64,000 nt of DNA from Paenibacillus macerans (GTDB lineage Bacteria; Bacillota; Bacilli; Paenibacillales; Paenibacillaceae). The stretch is from positions 1 through 64,000 of the forward strand of contig NZ_JAMBOE010000005.1 of the NCBI RefSeq assembly GCF_023715465.1, given 5' to 3'. The notes under the pieces were generated by a model. The model did no database searches and was not told where the DNA came from. It saw only the letters and a list, made by a program, of their open reading frames with translations. Shown here piece after piece: positions 25,676-37,532 of the stretch. Both the position numbers and the translations under genes were made by a program. Within the stretch, counting starts at the first letter, position 1; each line of letters starts with the position of its first letter.

Positions 25676-25940
25676 GGTAACCCTTGCTCTAGACCCCACC
25701 CCCTGCTCTCTGAACGAAAGGGATAATCGTGCAAAGGCTGCAGGCAGGGACACCAAGCCACCAATAGGTTTGAGCGGAATCGCAGCAAAGCGGTCGAGTT
25801 GCTTGCCCGATTTAGGGAAGACCCTGTCCGCCTCTGATTCAGCGTCAGCTCCGGCAATGGATTGCTGCTTTACCCAGCTAAATCAAGGTTTGTCTACCGA
25901 CTTTTTGCTGCGAAAGTTGAGTTATAAATTTTATAAGATG
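25676..25940. other. Non-coding stretch between the tandem repeat and the murC terminator
   Basis: No supported gene. The AT-rich end GTTATAAATTTTATAA (about 25921-25936) resembles the tails of repeat family 2 copies A and C and, like them, abuts a terminator. Confidence 0.4.
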
Positions 25941-25947
25941 TAAAAAA

Positions 25948-25965
25948 TGCTCCCCGGAGGGAGCA
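25948..25965 (-). terminator. murC terminator
   Basis: A hairpin TGCTCCCTCCGGGGAGCA with ATTTTTTAC following on the minus strand, 50 bp after the murC stop. It ends the valS-folC-murC transcript. Confidence 0.85.
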
Positions 25966-26014
25966 CTAGTATTTAACGGTATACATGATGTTTTTGCTCA
26001 GTGCAGCTTGGCCG

Positions 26015-27400
26015 TTAGCTGGACAATCCTTTGGCCAGTTCGTAGCCAACCTTGTAGATATCCCCGGCGCCCATCGTGAGCACCAGATCGCCGGGCTGGA
26101 GCCGGCCTTGCAGTTCCTGAAGCACGTCCTGCTTTGTCGGCAGATACCGGGCTCCAGCGTTGCTGTTTTCCTTGATCAATTCCACCAGCTTCGCGGAATG
26201 CACCCCTTCAATCTGCTTCTCCCCGGCCGGGGAGTAGATGTCGGTAATGATCACTTCATCCGCGTCGCCAAACGCCCGGCTGAACGCATCGAGCAGGAAG
26301 AAGGTGCGCGTATAGCGCTGCGGCTGAAAGACGGCGATAATCCGTTTGCCGGTCGCTTTGGCCGCCGCGATCGTGGCCTGAATCTCCGTCGGATGGTGGG
26401 CGTAATCGTCGATGATGAGGATGTCGTCCGCTTCCCCCAACACCTGAAAACGCCGCTTCGCCCCATGGAATTTCCGCAACGCTTCGGTAATATCCGCGAA
26501 TGGAATTCCCGCTTCCAAGCAGACGATGACCGTGGCCATCGCGTTATACGCATTATGCCGGCCCGGAACGGACAATTCGACCGTGCCCAACTCTTCGTTG
26601 CCGCGTCTCATCTTGAACGTAACGCAGCGATCGCCCAACTCAATGTCGTGGGCCGAATAATCGCAGGCCGTGTCGATCCCGTAAGTGATCGTGCCGCACG
26701 CCAGCTTCGGCATCAGTTCCGCCACATTCCGGTCATCGCCGCAAACGACCGCCTTGCCTCCCGGTTTAATCTGGTTCAAAAATTGAACATATGCTTCCTT
26801 AAGACGGCCGAATTCGCCGCCGTAATTTTCCAAATGGTCGGCCTCGATGTTGGTTACGACGCCAATCCAAGGATGATACTGCAGGAAGGAGCCGTCGCTC
26901 TCGTCCGCTTCCGCGACAACGAACTTGCCCTGTCCCGCTTTGGCGTTCGTGCCGACATCCATCAGTTCGCCGCCGATAATGTAAGTGGGGTCCGCCCCGC
27001 AACTCTCCATCACCAGCGCGATCATTGAGGAAGTCGTCGTCTTGCCGTGCGTCCCGGCCACCGCGATCCCGCTCCGCTCATTCAGCAGCCGGGCGAGCAT
27101 TTGCGAGCGATGCAGGATCGGGATTCCCTGCTCCTGCGCTTCAATCCGCTCCACGTTGTCCTGCGGCAGCGCCGTCGAATACACGACCAAGTCTGCTCCG
27201 TGCACATGCTCGGCCGTATGTCCGATATAGATTTTCGCTCCTTTAGCGGCGAGCTTCTCCGTTAACTCCTGGGCTGCGACATCCGATCCGGTGACGGTAT
27301 AGCCCATTTCCAGCATGACGCGGGCAATGGCGCTCATGCCATAGCCGCCGATGCCGATAAAGTGTACATGTTGTTCCGTAGTATTTAACAAAATGGTCAC
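26015..27400 (-). CDS. murC: UDP-N-acetylmuramate--L-alanine ligase
   Basis: A 461-residue Mur ligase adding L-Ala to UDP-MurNAc in peptidoglycan synthesis. The N-terminal Rossmann motif [14 protein letters not shown], the ATP loop [14 protein letters not shown], and the C-terminal [13 protein letters not shown] motif with HHPTEI are present. Start GTG overlaps the folC stop by four bases (GTGA), indicating coupling. In B. subtilis murC lies elsewhere; here it closes the valS-folC operon. Confidence 0.98.
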   Translation of the reverse strand: MTILLNTTEQHVHFIGIGGYGMSAIARVMLEMGYTVTGSDVAAQELTEKLAAKGAKIYIGHTAEHVHGADLVVYSTALPQDNVERIEAQEQGIPILHRSQMLARLLNERSGIAVAGTHGKTTTSSMIALVMESCGADPTYIIGGELMDVGTNAKAGQGKFVVAEADESDGSFLQYHPWIGVVTNIEADHLENYGGEFGRLKEAYVQFLNQIKPGGKAVVCGDDRNVAELMPKLACGTITYGIDTACDYSAHDIELGDRCVTFKMRRGNEELGTVELSVPGRHNAYNAMATVIVCLEAGIPFADITEALRKFHGAKRRFQVLGEADDILIIDDYAHHPTEIQATIAAAKATGKRIIAVFQPQRYTRTFFLLDAFSRAFGDADEVIITDIYSPAGEKQIEGVHSAKLVELIKENSNAGARYLPTKQDVLQELQGRLQPGDLVLTMGAGDIYKVGYELAKGLSS

Positions 27401-28776
27401 CAGCCTTTTTCAGAATCGGTTTGATGCAAAAGGGCCGCCCGCACGTCCGATATCAAATACAACGTGCCCGTCACTACCCCTAGATCCTCCCGTTCCGTCC
27501 GTGACTCCAAAAGCGAAAGGGCCTTTTTCCAGTCACGTTCTACGATGATATTCAACTCCGCTTTCGCTTCAGATCCCTTAAGTTCGGTCACGAGCTCATT
27601 TAACGCGTTGGCATCCATTTTCCGGCGAAAATCGGGCTCGGTCAGAATAAGCGTATCCACTATTGGTAATATATGCTTGAAGTAGCCGAGATGATGCTTG
27701 TTGGCTAACATCCCCATCATCATATGCAGCTTGCGGTAACGGTAAACTTCCGGAAGGCTTTTTGCCAGCGCCGCCGCGCCTTCCGGGTTATGGGCCCCAT
27801 CCAGCACGATGCGCGGCTCCTCCATCACCAGCTCAAGACGTCCCGCCCAGAAGGCGGAGCGGAAGCCGTCCAAAAGTTGCTCGTCTTCCAAAATGAAGGC
27901 CATATACTGCCGCAACACTTCGAGGACCATCATCACTCCGGCCGCATTTTTGCATTGATGCTCCCCCTGCATGCCGATGGCCACGTCCAGTTCGCGAAAA
28001 GGACCTTGAAACCGCAGCGTTTGCGCTTTACTGCCAACCTCCAGGCGTTCAAACCTAAACTGCTCGCCGAGCAAATAAAGGTTCGCCCGCTTGGCCTCAG
28101 CCGTTTCCTTTAACACCGCAATCGCTTCCGGCTGCTCCACGCAGCTCACCACCGGAACCCCGGGTTTGATGATACCCGCTTTCTCGCGGGCGATCAGCTC
28201 GATGGTATCGCCAAGCACGTCCATATGATCATAGCCGATATTCGTAATCAGCGAAACGATCGGCGTGACGATATTGGTAACATCCATCCTTCCCCCAAGG
28301 CCAGTCTCCCATACTACAACATCGGGATAACAGACCTCGGCGAAATAAAGGATCGCAATGGCCGTGCTGACCTCAAACATCGTCGGCGAACCGAACTCGG
28401 TTTCGGCAATTTCCCGCACGAGCGGCAACACCCGGCGCGCGAGCTCAAGGAGCGTCTCTTCGGGAATATCCGCTTCGTCATATTGAAAACGGTTCGTGAA
28501 TTTCGTGATATAAGGAGACGTAAACGTTCCGACATGGTAACCGCATTCGCGCAGGGTCCGGGTCAGAAAAGCGCAGGACGAACCTTTGCCGTTCGTCCCG
28601 GCGACATGTATAAATTTCAGCCTCCGCTCGGGATTTCCCAAACGCTCCATCATCAGCTCGATGCGTTCCAGTCCCGGGCGGATTCCGAACGGAATCAGCC
28701 CGTTTATCCAGTTGACCGCTTCATCATAGCTGTCCAGCGCAAGCGGCCGTATATCTTCGTCTGTAAGATCCCCCAT
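27397..28776 (-). CDS. folC: Dihydrofolate synthase / folylpolyglutamate synthase
   Basis: About 459 residues of the Mur-ligase superfamily; it adds glutamate to dihydropteroate and folates. P-loop [14 protein letters not shown], the FTSPYI loop, and C-terminal [13 protein letters not shown] are visible. Start ATG at 28776 chosen because GAAGGTGAAG lies just upstream; the ATG at 28791 has no RBS. It follows valS by 34 bp and overlaps murC, in the order valS-folC known from B. subtilis. Confidence 0.96.
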   Translation of the reverse strand: MGDLTDEDIRPLALDSYDEAVNWINGLIPFGIRPGLERIELMMERLGNPERRLKFIHVAGTNGKGSSCAFLTRTLRECGYHVGTFTSPYITKFTNRFQYDEADIPEETLLELARRVLPLVREIAETEFGSPTMFEVSTAIAILYFAEVCYPDVVVWETGLGGRMDVTNIVTPIVSLITNIGYDHMDVLGDTIELIAREKAGIIKPGVPVVSCVEQPEAIAVLKETAEAKRANLYLLGEQFRFERLEVGSKAQTLRFQGPFRELDVAIGMQGEHQCKNAAGVMMVLEVLRQYMAFILEDEQLLDGFRSAFWAGRLELVMEEPRIVLDGAHNPEGAAALAKSLPEVYRYRKLHMMMGMLANKHHLGYFKHILPIVDTLILTEPDFRRKMDANALNELVTELKGSEAKAELNIIVERDWKKALSLLESRTEREDLGVVTGTLYLISDVRAALLHQTDSEKGW

Positions 28777-28810
28777 GGTCTTCACCTTCATTTTGAATTA
28801 GTTTGCCTGC

Positions 28811-31483
28811 CTAGCCCTTAAGTTCCTCAATCCGGGCCAGCACCTTGTCGCGTTTTTCGGCATAATCGGCCATCTTGGCGCGCTCCTCCTCGATGACTTT
28901 TGCCGGCGCTTTGGACACGAACCCTTCGTTGGCGAGCTTCTTCTCCACCCGTTCCACTTCCTTGTTCAGGTGATCAAGCTCTTTGTTCAAACGCTCGATT
29001 TCCTGCTGAATGTCGATCAGCCCGGACAGCGGCAAATACAGTTCGGCTCCGGTCACGACGGCGGTCATCGCCTTGCCGGGAACGGCCGCGGTCAAGGACG
29101 CTTCATATTCCGAAGTGTTGCAGAACCGGCGGATATAATGTTCGTTGCGGGCGATCACTTCGCGCGTTTCAGAACTGCCCGGCTTAACGACGAGCTCGAT
29201 CTTTTTGCTCATCGGCACGTTCACTTCAGCGCGGATATTGCGCACGGCGCGGATGATGTCGATCAGCAGATTCATTTCCTGAACGGCGTCCGGAGCTTCC
29301 AAAGCCGGGTCGTATTCAGGCCATGCAGCCAGCGTAATCGTATCGCCTTGATGCGGCAAATGCTGCCATATTTCCTCGGAAATAAACGGCATGAACGGAT
29401 GGATCATCCGCAGCGTACGATCCAGCACGAAGGCCAGCACCGATTGCGTTTTCCGCTTGGCCGCAGCATCTTCCCCGTAGAAGGATAGCTTGGCGAATTC
29501 GATGTACCAGTCGCAAAGATCGTCCCAAATAAAGTTATACAGCAGGCGCCCGGTTTCCCCGAACTCGTAAGCGTCAATCAAGCGGGTGATCTCTTTGGCC
29601 GTCTCGTTGAAACGGTGCAAAATCCAACGATCTGCCGTCGACAATTCTCCGCTGATATCGATATCGTCGTAAGTCACGCCATCCAGATTCATCAAAGCAA
29701 ACCGGGAGGCGTTCCAGATTTTGTTTGCGAAATTGCGCGCCTGTTCGACGCGTTCCCACCGGAAGCGCAGATCCTGCCCCGGCGTGCTGCTTGTCGAAAT
29801 CATGTAGCGCATCGCGTCCGTACCGTATTTCTCGATCACTTCAAGCGGATCGACGCCGTTGCCCAGCGATTTGGACATTTTCCGCCCTTCGCTGTCACGC
29901 ACGAGCCCGTGCATCAGCACATCCTTAAACGGAATTTCGCCTTTGAATTCGAGTGACGTGAAAATCATCCGCGCTACCCAGAAATAGATAATATCGTACC
30001 CGGTCACAAGCACGTCGGTCGGGAAATAACGCTTCAGGTCCGCACTGGATTCGTCCGGCCAGCCCAATGTCGAAAACGGCCACAAAGCCGAGCTGAACCA
30101 CGTATCGAGTACGTCCTCGTCCTGCTTCAGATCGTCTCGTCCAAGTTTGGCGCGGGCTTCCTCTTCGCTGCGGGCCACAACCATTTCGCCGGTCGCCTCG
30201 CAGTACCAGGCCGGAATCCGGTGCCCCCACCACAGCTGGCGGGAAATACACCAGTCGCGTACGTTTTCGATCCAGTGCAAATAAGTTTTTTCGAAGCGGT
30301 CCGGTACGAAGTTGACGCCTTTCCCGGATTTTTGCGCCGCGATGGCCGCTTCCGCGAGAGGTTTCATTTTCACGAACCACTGGGTCGACAAATACGGCTC
30401 GACCACTGCGCCCGTCCGTTCGCTGTGTCCGACCTGATGCATGTGGTCTTCGATTTTAATGAGAACGCCAAGCTCCTGCAAATCCTTGACGATTTGCTTG
30501 CGGCATTCGCTGCGGTCCAGCCCTTGGTATTTGCCGGCTTCCCCATTCATCGTGCCGCTTTCGTCCATGACGTTGATTTGCGGCAGGTTATGGCGCAGGC
30601 CCACCTCGAAGTCGTTCGGATCGTGCGCCGGGGTAATTTTTACCGCGCCGCTGCCGAATTCTTTTTCGACATATTCATCCGCGATAATCGGGATTTCCCG
30701 GCCGACGATCGGAAGGCGGAGCGTTTTACCGACCAGATGCCGGTACCGTTCGTCCTCCGGATGAACCGCCACGGCCGTATCGCCGAGCATCGTCTCCGGA
30801 CGCGTCGTCGCCACGGTGATAAATCCGCTGCCGTCGCTGAGCGGATACTGCAGATGATACAGGTGGCCGCCCACTTCTTTATATTCAACCTCGATATCGG
30901 ACAGCGCAGTGCGCGCGGCCGGATCCCAGTTGATAATATATTTGCCGCGGTAAATCAAGCCTTTTTCGTACAGCTTCACGAACACTTCGCGAACCGCTTG
31001 GGAAAGCCCCTCGTCCAGCGTAAAACGCTCGCGCGAATAGTCAAGCGAAAAGCCCATTTTTGCCCATTGCTCGTGGATCGTGGCGGCATATTGATCCTTC
31101 CATTCCCAGACGCGTTCCAGGAACTTCTCGCGCCCCAGATCGTAGCGGCTGACGCCTTGCTCGCGCAATTTTTGCTCCACTTTCGTTTGCGTGGCGATCC
31201 CCGCATGGTCCGACCCCGGCACCCATAATGCGTCATACCCCTGCATCCGTTTCGTCCGGATCAAAATATCCTGCAGTGTAAAATCAAGCGCATGGCCGAT
31301 ATGCAGCATGCCGGTCACGTTTGGCGGCGGGATTACGATCGTAAACGGCTGCGCGTCCGGACGCTGCCCGGCTTTGAAAAAGCCCCCCTCCATCCAATAA
31401 CGGTACCACTTCTGTTCGGCCGACTTGGGGTCGTACGTCGTTGGCATTTCCGTTTGACTTTGTTGTCCTTGGTTTTCCGTCAT
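28811..31483 (-). CDS. valS: Valyl-tRNA synthetase
   Basis: A class I synthetase of 890 residues. The HIGH motif is in [15 protein letters not shown] and the KMSKS motif in [14 protein letters not shown]. The CP1 editing domain ([19 protein letters not shown]) removes mischarged Thr. The C-terminal coiled coil (about the last 65 residues, [19 protein letters not shown]) is typical of ValRS. ATG 31483 is preferred as GGAGG lies nine bases upstream. Expression is controlled by the valine T-box leader upstream. Confidence 0.98.
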   Translation of the reverse strand: MTENQGQQSQTEMPTTYDPKSAEQKWYRYWMEGGFFKAGQRPDAQPFTIVIPPPNVTGMLHIGHALDFTLQDILIRTKRMQGYDALWVPGSDHAGIATQTKVEQKLREQGVSRYDLGREKFLERVWEWKDQYAATIHEQWAKMGFSLDYSRERFTLDEGLSQAVREVFVKLYEKGLIYRGKYIINWDPAARTALSDIEVEYKEVGGHLYHLQYPLSDGSGFITVATTRPETMLGDTAVAVHPEDERYRHLVGKTLRLPIVGREIPIIADEYVEKEFGSGAVKITPAHDPNDFEVGLRHNLPQINVMDESGTMNGEAGKYQGLDRSECRKQIVKDLQELGVLIKIEDHMHQVGHSERTGAVVEPYLSTQWFVKMKPLAEAAIAAQKSGKGVNFVPDRFEKTYLHWIENVRDWCISRQLWWGHRIPAWYCEATGEMVVARSEEEARAKLGRDDLKQDEDVLDTWFSSALWPFSTLGWPDESSADLKRYFPTDVLVTGYDIIYFWVARMIFTSLEFKGEIPFKDVLMHGLVRDSEGRKMSKSLGNGVDPLEVIEKYGTDAMRYMISTSSTPGQDLRFRWERVEQARNFANKIWNASRFALMNLDGVTYDDIDISGELSTADRWILHRFNETAKEITRLIDAYEFGETGRLLYNFIWDDLCDWYIEFAKLSFYGEDAAAKRKTQSVLAFVLDRTLRMIHPFMPFISEEIWQHLPHQGDTITLAAWPEYDPALEAPDAVQEMNLLIDIIRAVRNIRAEVNVPMSKKIELVVKPGSSETREVIARNEHYIRRFCNTSEYEASLTAAVPGKAMTAVVTGAELYLPLSGLIDIQQEIERLNKELDHLNKEVERVEKKLANEGFVSKAPAKVIEEERAKMADYAEKRDKVLARIEELKG

Positions 31484-31623
31484 ACCATTCAACCTCCGTT
31501 ACAAATAAGCATCGCCTTCGTTTGCCTAAGATAATCGTGTGCTGGACCGCGATCGCGATTATCCCCGGGCGCTTTCCTTTGCAGCGAGCCGTTCCTCCCT
31601 CGGACACCCGCCGCAAAAACAAA

Positions 31624-31931
31624 AAAGCCTTTCGTCTCAAAGGACGAAAGGCTTTACTTTCGCGGTACCACCTTTGTTTCGCAGCATCCAGCCTTCCTTC
31701 GCCGGCCGCCATTGATCCGGCAAAAAAGTTGAAAAACCGCGACACTTAAGCAGATAACGGCTGCTACCGGTCCGTTCTAACGGCTATCTCCGCTCAAACG
31801 GACGACTCCCGGGCGACTTCGGCCAGCTAACATCCTGCGGAATCTTTCAGCGTTCCAACTCCGCTCTCTGAAGGGTTCACTGCCCTACTCTTCCCATTCC
31901 AAGTCGATGACAACAATCATTTTGCTTGAAT
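31624..31931 (-). promoter_or_regulatory. Valine T-box leader of valS
   Basis: The minus strand carries the T-box sequence AAGGTGGTACCGCG (31661-31674), followed by a terminator hairpin at about 31624-31653 (AAAGCCTTTCGTC / GACGAAAGGCTTT) and a T-run. A long structured stem I region lies upstream, and GAAGTCG (GTC at 31815-31817) is a plausible valine specifier loop. Uncharged tRNA-Val would stabilise the antiterminator and turn on valS-folC-murC. Specifier assignment is by eye. Confidence 0.93.
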
Positions 31932-31938
31932 CTATATT

Positions 31939-31967
31939 ATCATAACTTGGAAACCTGCGGGAGTCAA
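31939..31967 (-). promoter_or_regulatory. Sigma-A promoter of valS-folC-murC
   Basis: On the minus strand there is a -35 TTGACT (31962-31967), a 17-bp spacer and a -10 TATGAT (31939-31944), placing the start near 31932 at the beginning of the T-box leader. Confidence 0.75.
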
Positions 31968-31996
31968 TATTCAGCCGTCCATCATGAATGAAACGC

Positions 31997-33391
31997 CTAC
32001 GGAATATACAAAATTTGTCCTTCCGCCAAATGGTTTTCGGACAGGCGATTGTACAGCTGCAGCTCGCGGGAGCTCAAATGATAACGCTCCGCAATGTCAT
32101 CCAGCGTTTCTTCCCGCTGCACGATCACCAGCTTGACCTTACGGAACGGGGTTTGTTCCTCGCTGCCTTGAATAAAAAGATTTTTCCACAAGAGATCCTC
32201 GCCATCGCCGATCTCCGCCTCGTCGGACGCCGTCGGGGAATACGCTTCTTGCGTTTGCAGTTCGTGCTGCGGCCGCGAAAAAATCAGCTTCTTGAGGCCA
32301 AAAGACTCGCTTTCTTTTTCTTCGGTGCCTTTTTTGCTGCCAAGCGCGATCTTCAGTTCTTTTTTCTCCTCCGCTTCGGCCTGCGCCAGGTTTTCCGGCA
32401 ATACGGCGTTTTCCGGCTCCTTGGCGGCCTCGGCAGCGGCTTTATTCGGCCCGGCCGCTACGTTTTCCTCTACGGCTTCGGAAAATGAAGGAACGGCAGG
32501 TTCTTGCGATTCCGCCTCGCTTGCCGTTACGTTAACCAGTTCATTTTCCTGGGCTGCGAATTGCAGCGGTTCTTTTTCACCGGCTTGAGCGGGGACGGCT
32601 TCAGGTTTCACCGGCTCATTCAAACGGTCGGCAGCTTCCGGCTCGGCAAAAGGGGACATTACCTCTTTGAACCACACATCATTGAACTGCTCAAACTCCG
32701 TTTGCGGCAGCATGTTTTGGGCCGGAAGGGCGTATTCCTTGTCCGTCCATGGCCCGGCAGGCGGCTCCACGTTCTCTTCCCCCAACCATAGGGAGGTCGG
32801 CTCCGTCTCCGGGTCCGGCTTCGGCGTCGGCTCGTCCGGGCTTCGTTGCTCTTTCAGCACTTCCTCCGGAAACGCCTGCCATTCCGTAAGTTTCGGGAGT
32901 TCTGGTACGGCATGGATTTCCTCCTGTTCCGCTAAGGAGAGACTACCCGTCTCCTCCTCGTCACGAACGCCCGGAACGACATGTGCGGTCGTAAATTCCC
33001 GATCCTTCCAGTTGTCGGCCTCCACCGCCAGGGAGGATGTTTCCACCCCCTGGAGCGACAAAACGCCGGTAATGTTCAAGCTGCGCGCGCTGAGCAGATC
33101 CACATCGAAATTTTCAATTTCCACCGTGATATCCTCCAGCCGGTTCACCCGGCTGAGCGGAATCGTAATTTCTACGGGGATCCAATGCTCCAGACTGCGG
33201 GTCTCCCCTTCCCCCCGATACAAACCGGCCAGAAGCAAATGACCTCTTAATGAAGCATATTCCTCGCCGGGAATAACCTGAATTTTCGGGAAAAGTTCAA
33301 TTTCCTCCAGCTCTTCAATGCCGATCACATCTTCCGATAAATGAACGCGCTCGTAAATATCAAAACGAAGACCATAGGAATGATCAGCCAA
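31997..33391 (-). CDS. spoVID: SpoVID-like spore coat assembly protein with C-terminal LysM
   Basis: About 464 residues. The N-terminal ~140 residues (LADHSYGLRFDIYERVHL, then VIPGEEYASLRGHLLLAGLY) match the SpoVID N-terminal domain; an acidic, Glu/Ala/Pro-rich middle follows, and a C-terminal LysM (VKLVIVQREETLDDIAERYH...AEGQILYIP) ends the protein. SpoVID directs coat encasement and binds SafA, whose homolog is also in this window. TTG 33391 is chosen because AAAGGAGG lies seven bases upstream; it reads into the conserved N-terminus. The gene lies between hemL and valS as in B. subtilis, but ysxE is absent. A weak sigma-E-like CATATAGAT occurs upstream. Confidence 0.85.
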   Translation of the reverse strand: MADHSYGLRFDIYERVHLSEDVIGIEELEEIELFPKIQVIPGEEYASLRGHLLLAGLYRGEGETRSLEHWIPVEITIPLSRVNRLEDITVEIENFDVDLLSARSLNITGVLSLQGVETSSLAVEADNWKDREFTTAHVVPGVRDEEETGSLSLAEQEEIHAVPELPKLTEWQAFPEEVLKEQRSPDEPTPKPDPETEPTSLWLGEENVEPPAGPWTDKEYALPAQNMLPQTEFEQFNDVWFKEVMSPFAEPEAADRLNEPVKPEAVPAQAGEKEPLQFAAQENELVNVTASEAESQEPAVPSFSEAVEENVAAGPNKAAAEAAKEPENAVLPENLAQAEAEEKKELKIALGSKKGTEEKESESFGLKKLIFSRPQHELQTQEAYSPTASDEAEIGDGEDLLWKNLFIQGSEEQTPFRKVKLVIVQREETLDDIAERYHLSSRELQLYNRLSENHLAEGQILYIP

Positions 33392-33436
33392 AACGCTACC
33401 TCCTTTCAGCATATCCAAACATGATTCAGCATCCAT

Positions 33437-34043
33437 TTGTCATGATCCAAATCATCCTCGTTTTATCTATATGCCCTGGAAAAAGAGTGCATGCCAGCTT
33501 TTTGCCTGATACGAATGAACATTGACATTGCAAACTATTGTGCGGGTATTATACCTGGATGTTGCTTTGGTGTGCGGAGATGGTGAGGATGGGGTGGGGG
33601 GCAACTTACTGAGTGACCAAGCTTGGAAAAAGCCCCCCTGACTTCAACTATGTAAATATAGGGCCAAAAGCGGGAGTCCGCAGCAAAAAACATAAGACCA
33701 AAAAATGTCGTTATTCAGGCGATATTCGTCCATTTGTGGGAAATAACGGAAATTTATGTCGCTATTTTCTCTGATCACAAGGAAATGCCCACGTTCTGGA
33801 CCACTCACGGGAAAATAAGCACAAAAAAATCCACTAATGGGATTAACACACTGGAACTTCGGATAATAGGAACATAATATTCCGCTATTTTGCAGGCTAA
33901 TAATTCGTCGTCCGGTAGCCGGCTGTCAAACACCGATTTCTAGGTTGAGCTCATTTATACAGTTAAATTCCGATAACCTCCGCAAAAAACACGGGCAGTT
34001 CGTGCTCTCTTCCCTTCTCACGGCAAAGGAACGGTCATTTCCG
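33437..34043. other. Intergenic region spoVID-rluA, non-coding
   Basis: About 600 bp without a supported gene. The part at 33700-33900 is AT-rich with short imperfect palindromes around TCGTTATT, AAATAACGG and GTCGCTATTTT, looking like degenerate intergenic repeat material. Near 33592-33650 GGGGGC and GCCCCCC could pair across about 35 bases. A weak hairpin (GCACG / CCGTGT, followed by TTTTTGC on the minus strand) near 33986-34005 may terminate the hem transcript. Confidence 0.45.
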
Positions 34044-34985
34044 TTACAGCTCCGCGTGCAGCTTTTGCAGAGCATCCGGCCAAGGATCTTCAACTGCCAC
34101 GGTCTCTCCCGTGAGCGGATCGGGAAAGGCCAGGCGTTCCCCGTGCAGCGCCTGGTGCGGCAACCGCGCCTTGCTTCCTCCGTACAGCGCGTCGCCGATA
34201 AGCGGATGCCCCGCGGCGCTCAGGTGAACGCGGATTTGATGCGTTCGTCCTGTCTCCAGCGTAAGCCGGACCAGACTGGCGTCATGAGCCGGGTACACCT
34301 CGACGAGTTCCACCCGGGTCAGCGCCGGCTTGCCGGTTGGGGAAACCCGGCGCCGCTGATTGTGGTGGCGGTCCCGGCCGATCGGCTGATCGATGACCTT
34401 CAGATCGGGGCTGACGATGCCGTGGACAAACGCGATGTACGTCCGGCTGATCTCCTTACGGCTCATCGCCTCGTCCAGTTTGAGCTGGGCATATTCGTTT
34501 TTGGCAAACAGCACCGGCCCGGACGTGAAATCGTCCAGGCGGTGGATGTGCGCGGCCGCCACCGCTTCCCCGCGACCGGCGTACAGCGCCGTGACCATAT
34601 TGGCTAATGTGGCCTGCGCCGGAGCCCCCGGCTTTGCAGCCGCACCCGCTCCGCTGCCGTCCGGATGGACTTTGACCCCGGCCGGCTTATGTACGACGAG
34701 GCTAAAATCATCCTCGTACAAAATGGTGAGCTGCTCAGCTTCCGATTCTACCGGAGCAAATCCAGACTCCCTTGGCGGAAACACCCGCAGGCGCAGCCGA
34801 TCCCCGGCCAGCTTGACGCCGCCTTCGGCCTGCAGCCGCCGCAGCAGCTTGGGGGGAGCACCGTAGCTCCCCTCGAGCCAGGCGAGGGCGGCAGAAAGCC
34901 GGTCCTGTCCTTCGGCTGGCGGCAGTTTGCCGGGCATCAGCTCCAGCCACTCGCCCCGGCGCACAGCGGAAATCCGCGCGTTCAC
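34044..34985 (-). CDS. RluA-family pseudouridine synthase
   Basis: A 313-residue enzyme of the RluA family, which isomerises uridine to pseudouridine in rRNA or tRNA. The catalytic motif HRLDDFTSG holds the essential Asp, and [25 protein letters not shown] is the C-terminal family signature. An N-terminal S4-like region is weak. The substrate cannot be named from sequence. Start GTG overlaps the hemL stop by four bases, so it is the last gene of the hem operon, although it has no evident role in haem synthesis. Confidence 0.93.
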   Translation of the reverse strand: MNARISAVRRGEWLELMPGKLPPAEGQDRLSAALAWLEGSYGAPPKLLRRLQAEGGVKLAGDRLRLRVFPPRESGFAPVESEAEQLTILYEDDFSLVVHKPAGVKVHPDGSGAGAAAKPGAPAQATLANMVTALYAGRGEAVAAAHIHRLDDFTSGPVLFAKNEYAQLKLDEAMSRKEISRTYIAFVHGIVSPDLKVIDQPIGRDRHHNQRRRVSPTGKPALTRVELVEVYPAHDASLVRLTLETGRTHQIRVHLSAAGHPLIGDALYGGSKARLPHQALHGERLAFPDPLTGETVAVEDPWPDALQKLHAEL

Positions 34986-36283
34986 AGCTTTTGCAGCGCG
35001 CGGCGGTGCGCTTCGATCGTCAACTCGATATCCTCGTCGGTATGCACGCCGGATACGAACATGCCTTCAAACTGCGAAGGCGCCACATTGATCCCTTCCT
35101 CCACCAGCGCGGCGAAATAACGGCGGAACAGATCGAGGTCGCTGCTTCTGGCCGTTTCATAGTTAACCACTTGCCGGTCCGTGAAAAACGGGCAGACCAT
35201 CGAGCCCACGCGATTGATCGTGCACGGAATGCCGAGCTCCTTGGCGTTTCGCTCGAATCCGTCCGCCAGCTTGGCGGAAAGCCGCTCCAGCCGGTCGTAT
35301 ACCTCCAGCGTCAGCAGCGACAGCGTCGTGTAGCCGGCGGCCATCGCCAGCGGGTTGCCGCTTAGCGTGCCGGCCTGGTAAATCGGGCCGGTCGGGGCGA
35401 TTTGCTCCATGATTTCGCGTTTGCCGCCGTAAGCGCCGACCGGCAGACCGCCGCCGATCACCTTGCCGAGGCAGGTCAAATCCGGCGTGATGCCAAAACG
35501 CCTTTGGGCGCAGTTCATATGAACGCGGAAGCCCGTCATAACCTCGTCAAAAATCAGCAGACTGCCGTACTGAGCCGTGATTTTACGCAGCCCTTCCAGA
35601 AAGCCCGGCTGCGGCGGTACGACGCCCATGTTGCCGGCAACCGGCTCCACGATCACCCCGGCGATTTCTTCCCCGAAGCGCTCGAAAGCCAGTTGCACCG
35701 ATTCCAGGTCGTTATACGGCACCGCAATCGTGTTCGCGGCCACGCCTTCCGGCACGCCGGGGCTGTCCGGCAAACCAAGCGTCGCCACACCGGAGCCCGC
35801 CTTGATCAGCAGGCTGTCGGCATGGCCGTGGTAGGAGCCTTCGAATTTCATGATTTTGCTGCGTCCGGTATAGCCCCGGGCCAGCCGGATCGCGCTCATT
35901 GTCGCTTCCGTTCCCGAATTGACCATGCGTACAACGTCGATCGAAGGCACGCGTTCCGCAACCAGCTTGGCCATCTCCGTTTCCAGCAGTGTAGGCGCCC
36001 CGAAGCTCGTTCCTTTCGCCGCCGTCTCCTGTAGCGCTTTAACGACCTCCGGGTGCGCGTGCCCCATAATCAGCGGGCCCCAGGACCCCACATAGTCGAT
36101 AAAGCTGTTCCCATCGATATCGTACACGCGGGAGCCGATCCCGTGGTCGATGTACATCGGCGTTAAGCCGACCGATTTAAACGCCCGCACAGGGCTGTTG
36201 ACGCCGCCGGGCAGCACCTTTTTCGCTTCTTCAAAAGCCTCCCGGGACCGTTCCTCGCCCCGCCGTCCGATCGTGTGATTCAT
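34982..36283 (-). CDS. hemL: Glutamate-1-semialdehyde 2,1-aminomutase
   Basis: A 433-residue class III PLP enzyme that makes 5-aminolevulinate from glutamate-1-semialdehyde, the second C5-pathway step after HemA. Motifs include [38 protein letters not shown], and the PLP-lysine motif [15 protein letters not shown]. It follows hemB by about 60 bp and overlaps the pseudouridine synthase. Confidence 0.97.
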   Translation of the reverse strand: MNHTIGRRGEERSREAFEEAKKVLPGGVNSPVRAFKSVGLTPMYIDHGIGSRVYDIDGNSFIDYVGSWGPLIMGHAHPEVVKALQETAAKGTSFGAPTLLETEMAKLVAERVPSIDVVRMVNSGTEATMSAIRLARGYTGRSKIMKFEGSYHGHADSLLIKAGSGVATLGLPDSPGVPEGVAANTIAVPYNDLESVQLAFERFGEEIAGVIVEPVAGNMGVVPPQPGFLEGLRKITAQYGSLLIFDEVMTGFRVHMNCAQRRFGITPDLTCLGKVIGGGLPVGAYGGKREIMEQIAPTGPIYQAGTLSGNPLAMAAGYTTLSLLTLEVYDRLERLSAKLADGFERNAKELGIPCTINRVGSMVCPFFTDRQVVNYETARSSDLDLFRRYFAALVEEGINVAPSQFEGMFVSGVHTDEDIELTIEAHRRALQKL

Positions 36284-36345
36284 GCCGAATCCCCTCCTAT
36301 GGATCTTATCTTCCTAACCATTCATCCATCCGAAAATACATCCGG

Positions 36346-37350
36346 TTAACGTCTCGCGCGCAACCACCGCGCCATGTCTTTGGCAAAATAAGTGATAATG
36401 ATGTCCGCGCCGGCGCGTTTCATCCCGAGCAGCGTCTCCGTGACGATCGCGCGTTCGTCTATCCAGCCTTTTTGCGCGGCCGCTTTCACCATCGAATATT
36501 CGCCGCTGACGTTGTAGGCCACCAGCGGCAGATCAAATTGATCCCGCAGCATGCGCAACACGTCCATAAACGCCAACGCCGGTTTGACCATCAGCATATC
36601 CGCGCCTTCCAGCACGTCCGATTCCGCCTCGCGCAGCGCTTCCCGCGCATTGGCCGGATCCATTTGATACGATTTGCGGTCGCCAAACTGCGGCGCGGAA
36701 TCGGCCGCTTCCCGAAATGGCCCGTAAAAAGCCGAAGCGTATTTCACGGAATACGACATGATCGGCACATGGGTGAAGCCCGCCTCATCGAGTCCCGTAC
36801 GGATCGCCTGCACGAATCCGTCCATCATATTGGACGGGGCGATGATGTCCGCGCCCGCCTTTGCTTGCGAAACCGCCGTTTTTACGAGCAGCTCCAGTGA
36901 CTCGTCATTCAGCACGTCCCCGCATACATGACCGTCCCGTTCGTAGGTGTGCACCATCCCGCAATGGCCGTGATCGGTAAACTCGCAAAGACAGGTATCG
37001 GCGACGACGAGCAGATCCGGGTAACGTTTTTTAATCACCCGCGTAGCCTCCTGCACGATGCCGTTATCGACAAAGGCGGACGTGCCCACGGCGTCCTTCG
37101 TTTCCGGAATGCCGAACAGCAGCACCGCCGGAATGCCCAGATCAACGATTTCCTTGACTTCTTCCTCCAGCGTATCCAGCGAGAAATGAAACACGCCGGG
37201 CATGGAAGGAATCTCGTTTTTTACACCGCTGCCGTACGTCACGAATATCGGTTGAATAAAATCGTCCACCGTCAGCACCGTCTCGCGCACCATCCCGCGC
37301 ATGGCGGCCGATTGCCGCAAACGGCGATGTCTTACAAATGGATAGTTCAT
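36346..37350 (-). CDS. hemB: Porphobilinogen synthase (zinc type)
   Basis: A 334-residue enzyme condensing two 5-aminolevulinate molecules to porphobilinogen. The zinc-binding cysteines are kept (C120, C122 and C130 in [14 protein letters not shown]), and the active-site lysines are K203 ([16 protein letters not shown]) and K256 ([14 protein letters not shown]). RBS AAGGAGG lies eight bases upstream of the ATG. Confidence 0.98.
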   Translation of the reverse strand: MNYPFVRHRRLRQSAAMRGMVRETVLTVDDFIQPIFVTYGSGVKNEIPSMPGVFHFSLDTLEEEVKEIVDLGIPAVLLFGIPETKDAVGTSAFVDNGIVQEATRVIKKRYPDLLVVADTCLCEFTDHGHCGMVHTYERDGHVCGDVLNDESLELLVKTAVSQAKAGADIIAPSNMMDGFVQAIRTGLDEAGFTHVPIMSYSVKYASAFYGPFREAADSAPQFGDRKSYQMDPANAREALREAESDVLEGADMLMVKPALAFMDVLRMLRDQFDLPLVAYNVSGEYSMVKAAAQKGWIDERAIVTETLLGMKRAGADIIITYFAKDMARWLRARR

Positions 37351-37532
37351 CGCATTAACCTCCTTAGTTAAAGCGGAAACACGTCCCGCTAGTGCATTAA
37401 AAGCTGTATTTGAACAAAAGAATCGGCCGGTCTTCGATCCTAACGAACCGGAGTGCCGTTTTTCGGTGAAATCTTAAGAACTGGAGCGCTCCACAAAACG
37501 TCTAACGGTTGCCACAAACGCTATTTGTTCCG

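Noticed and set aside
25546..25857. 103-codon frame through the 13-bp tandem repeat (minus strand)
   Set aside because: Half of it is KKREEKERR low complexity made by the repeat, it crosses the promoter of the transposase-like gene, and it has no RBS.
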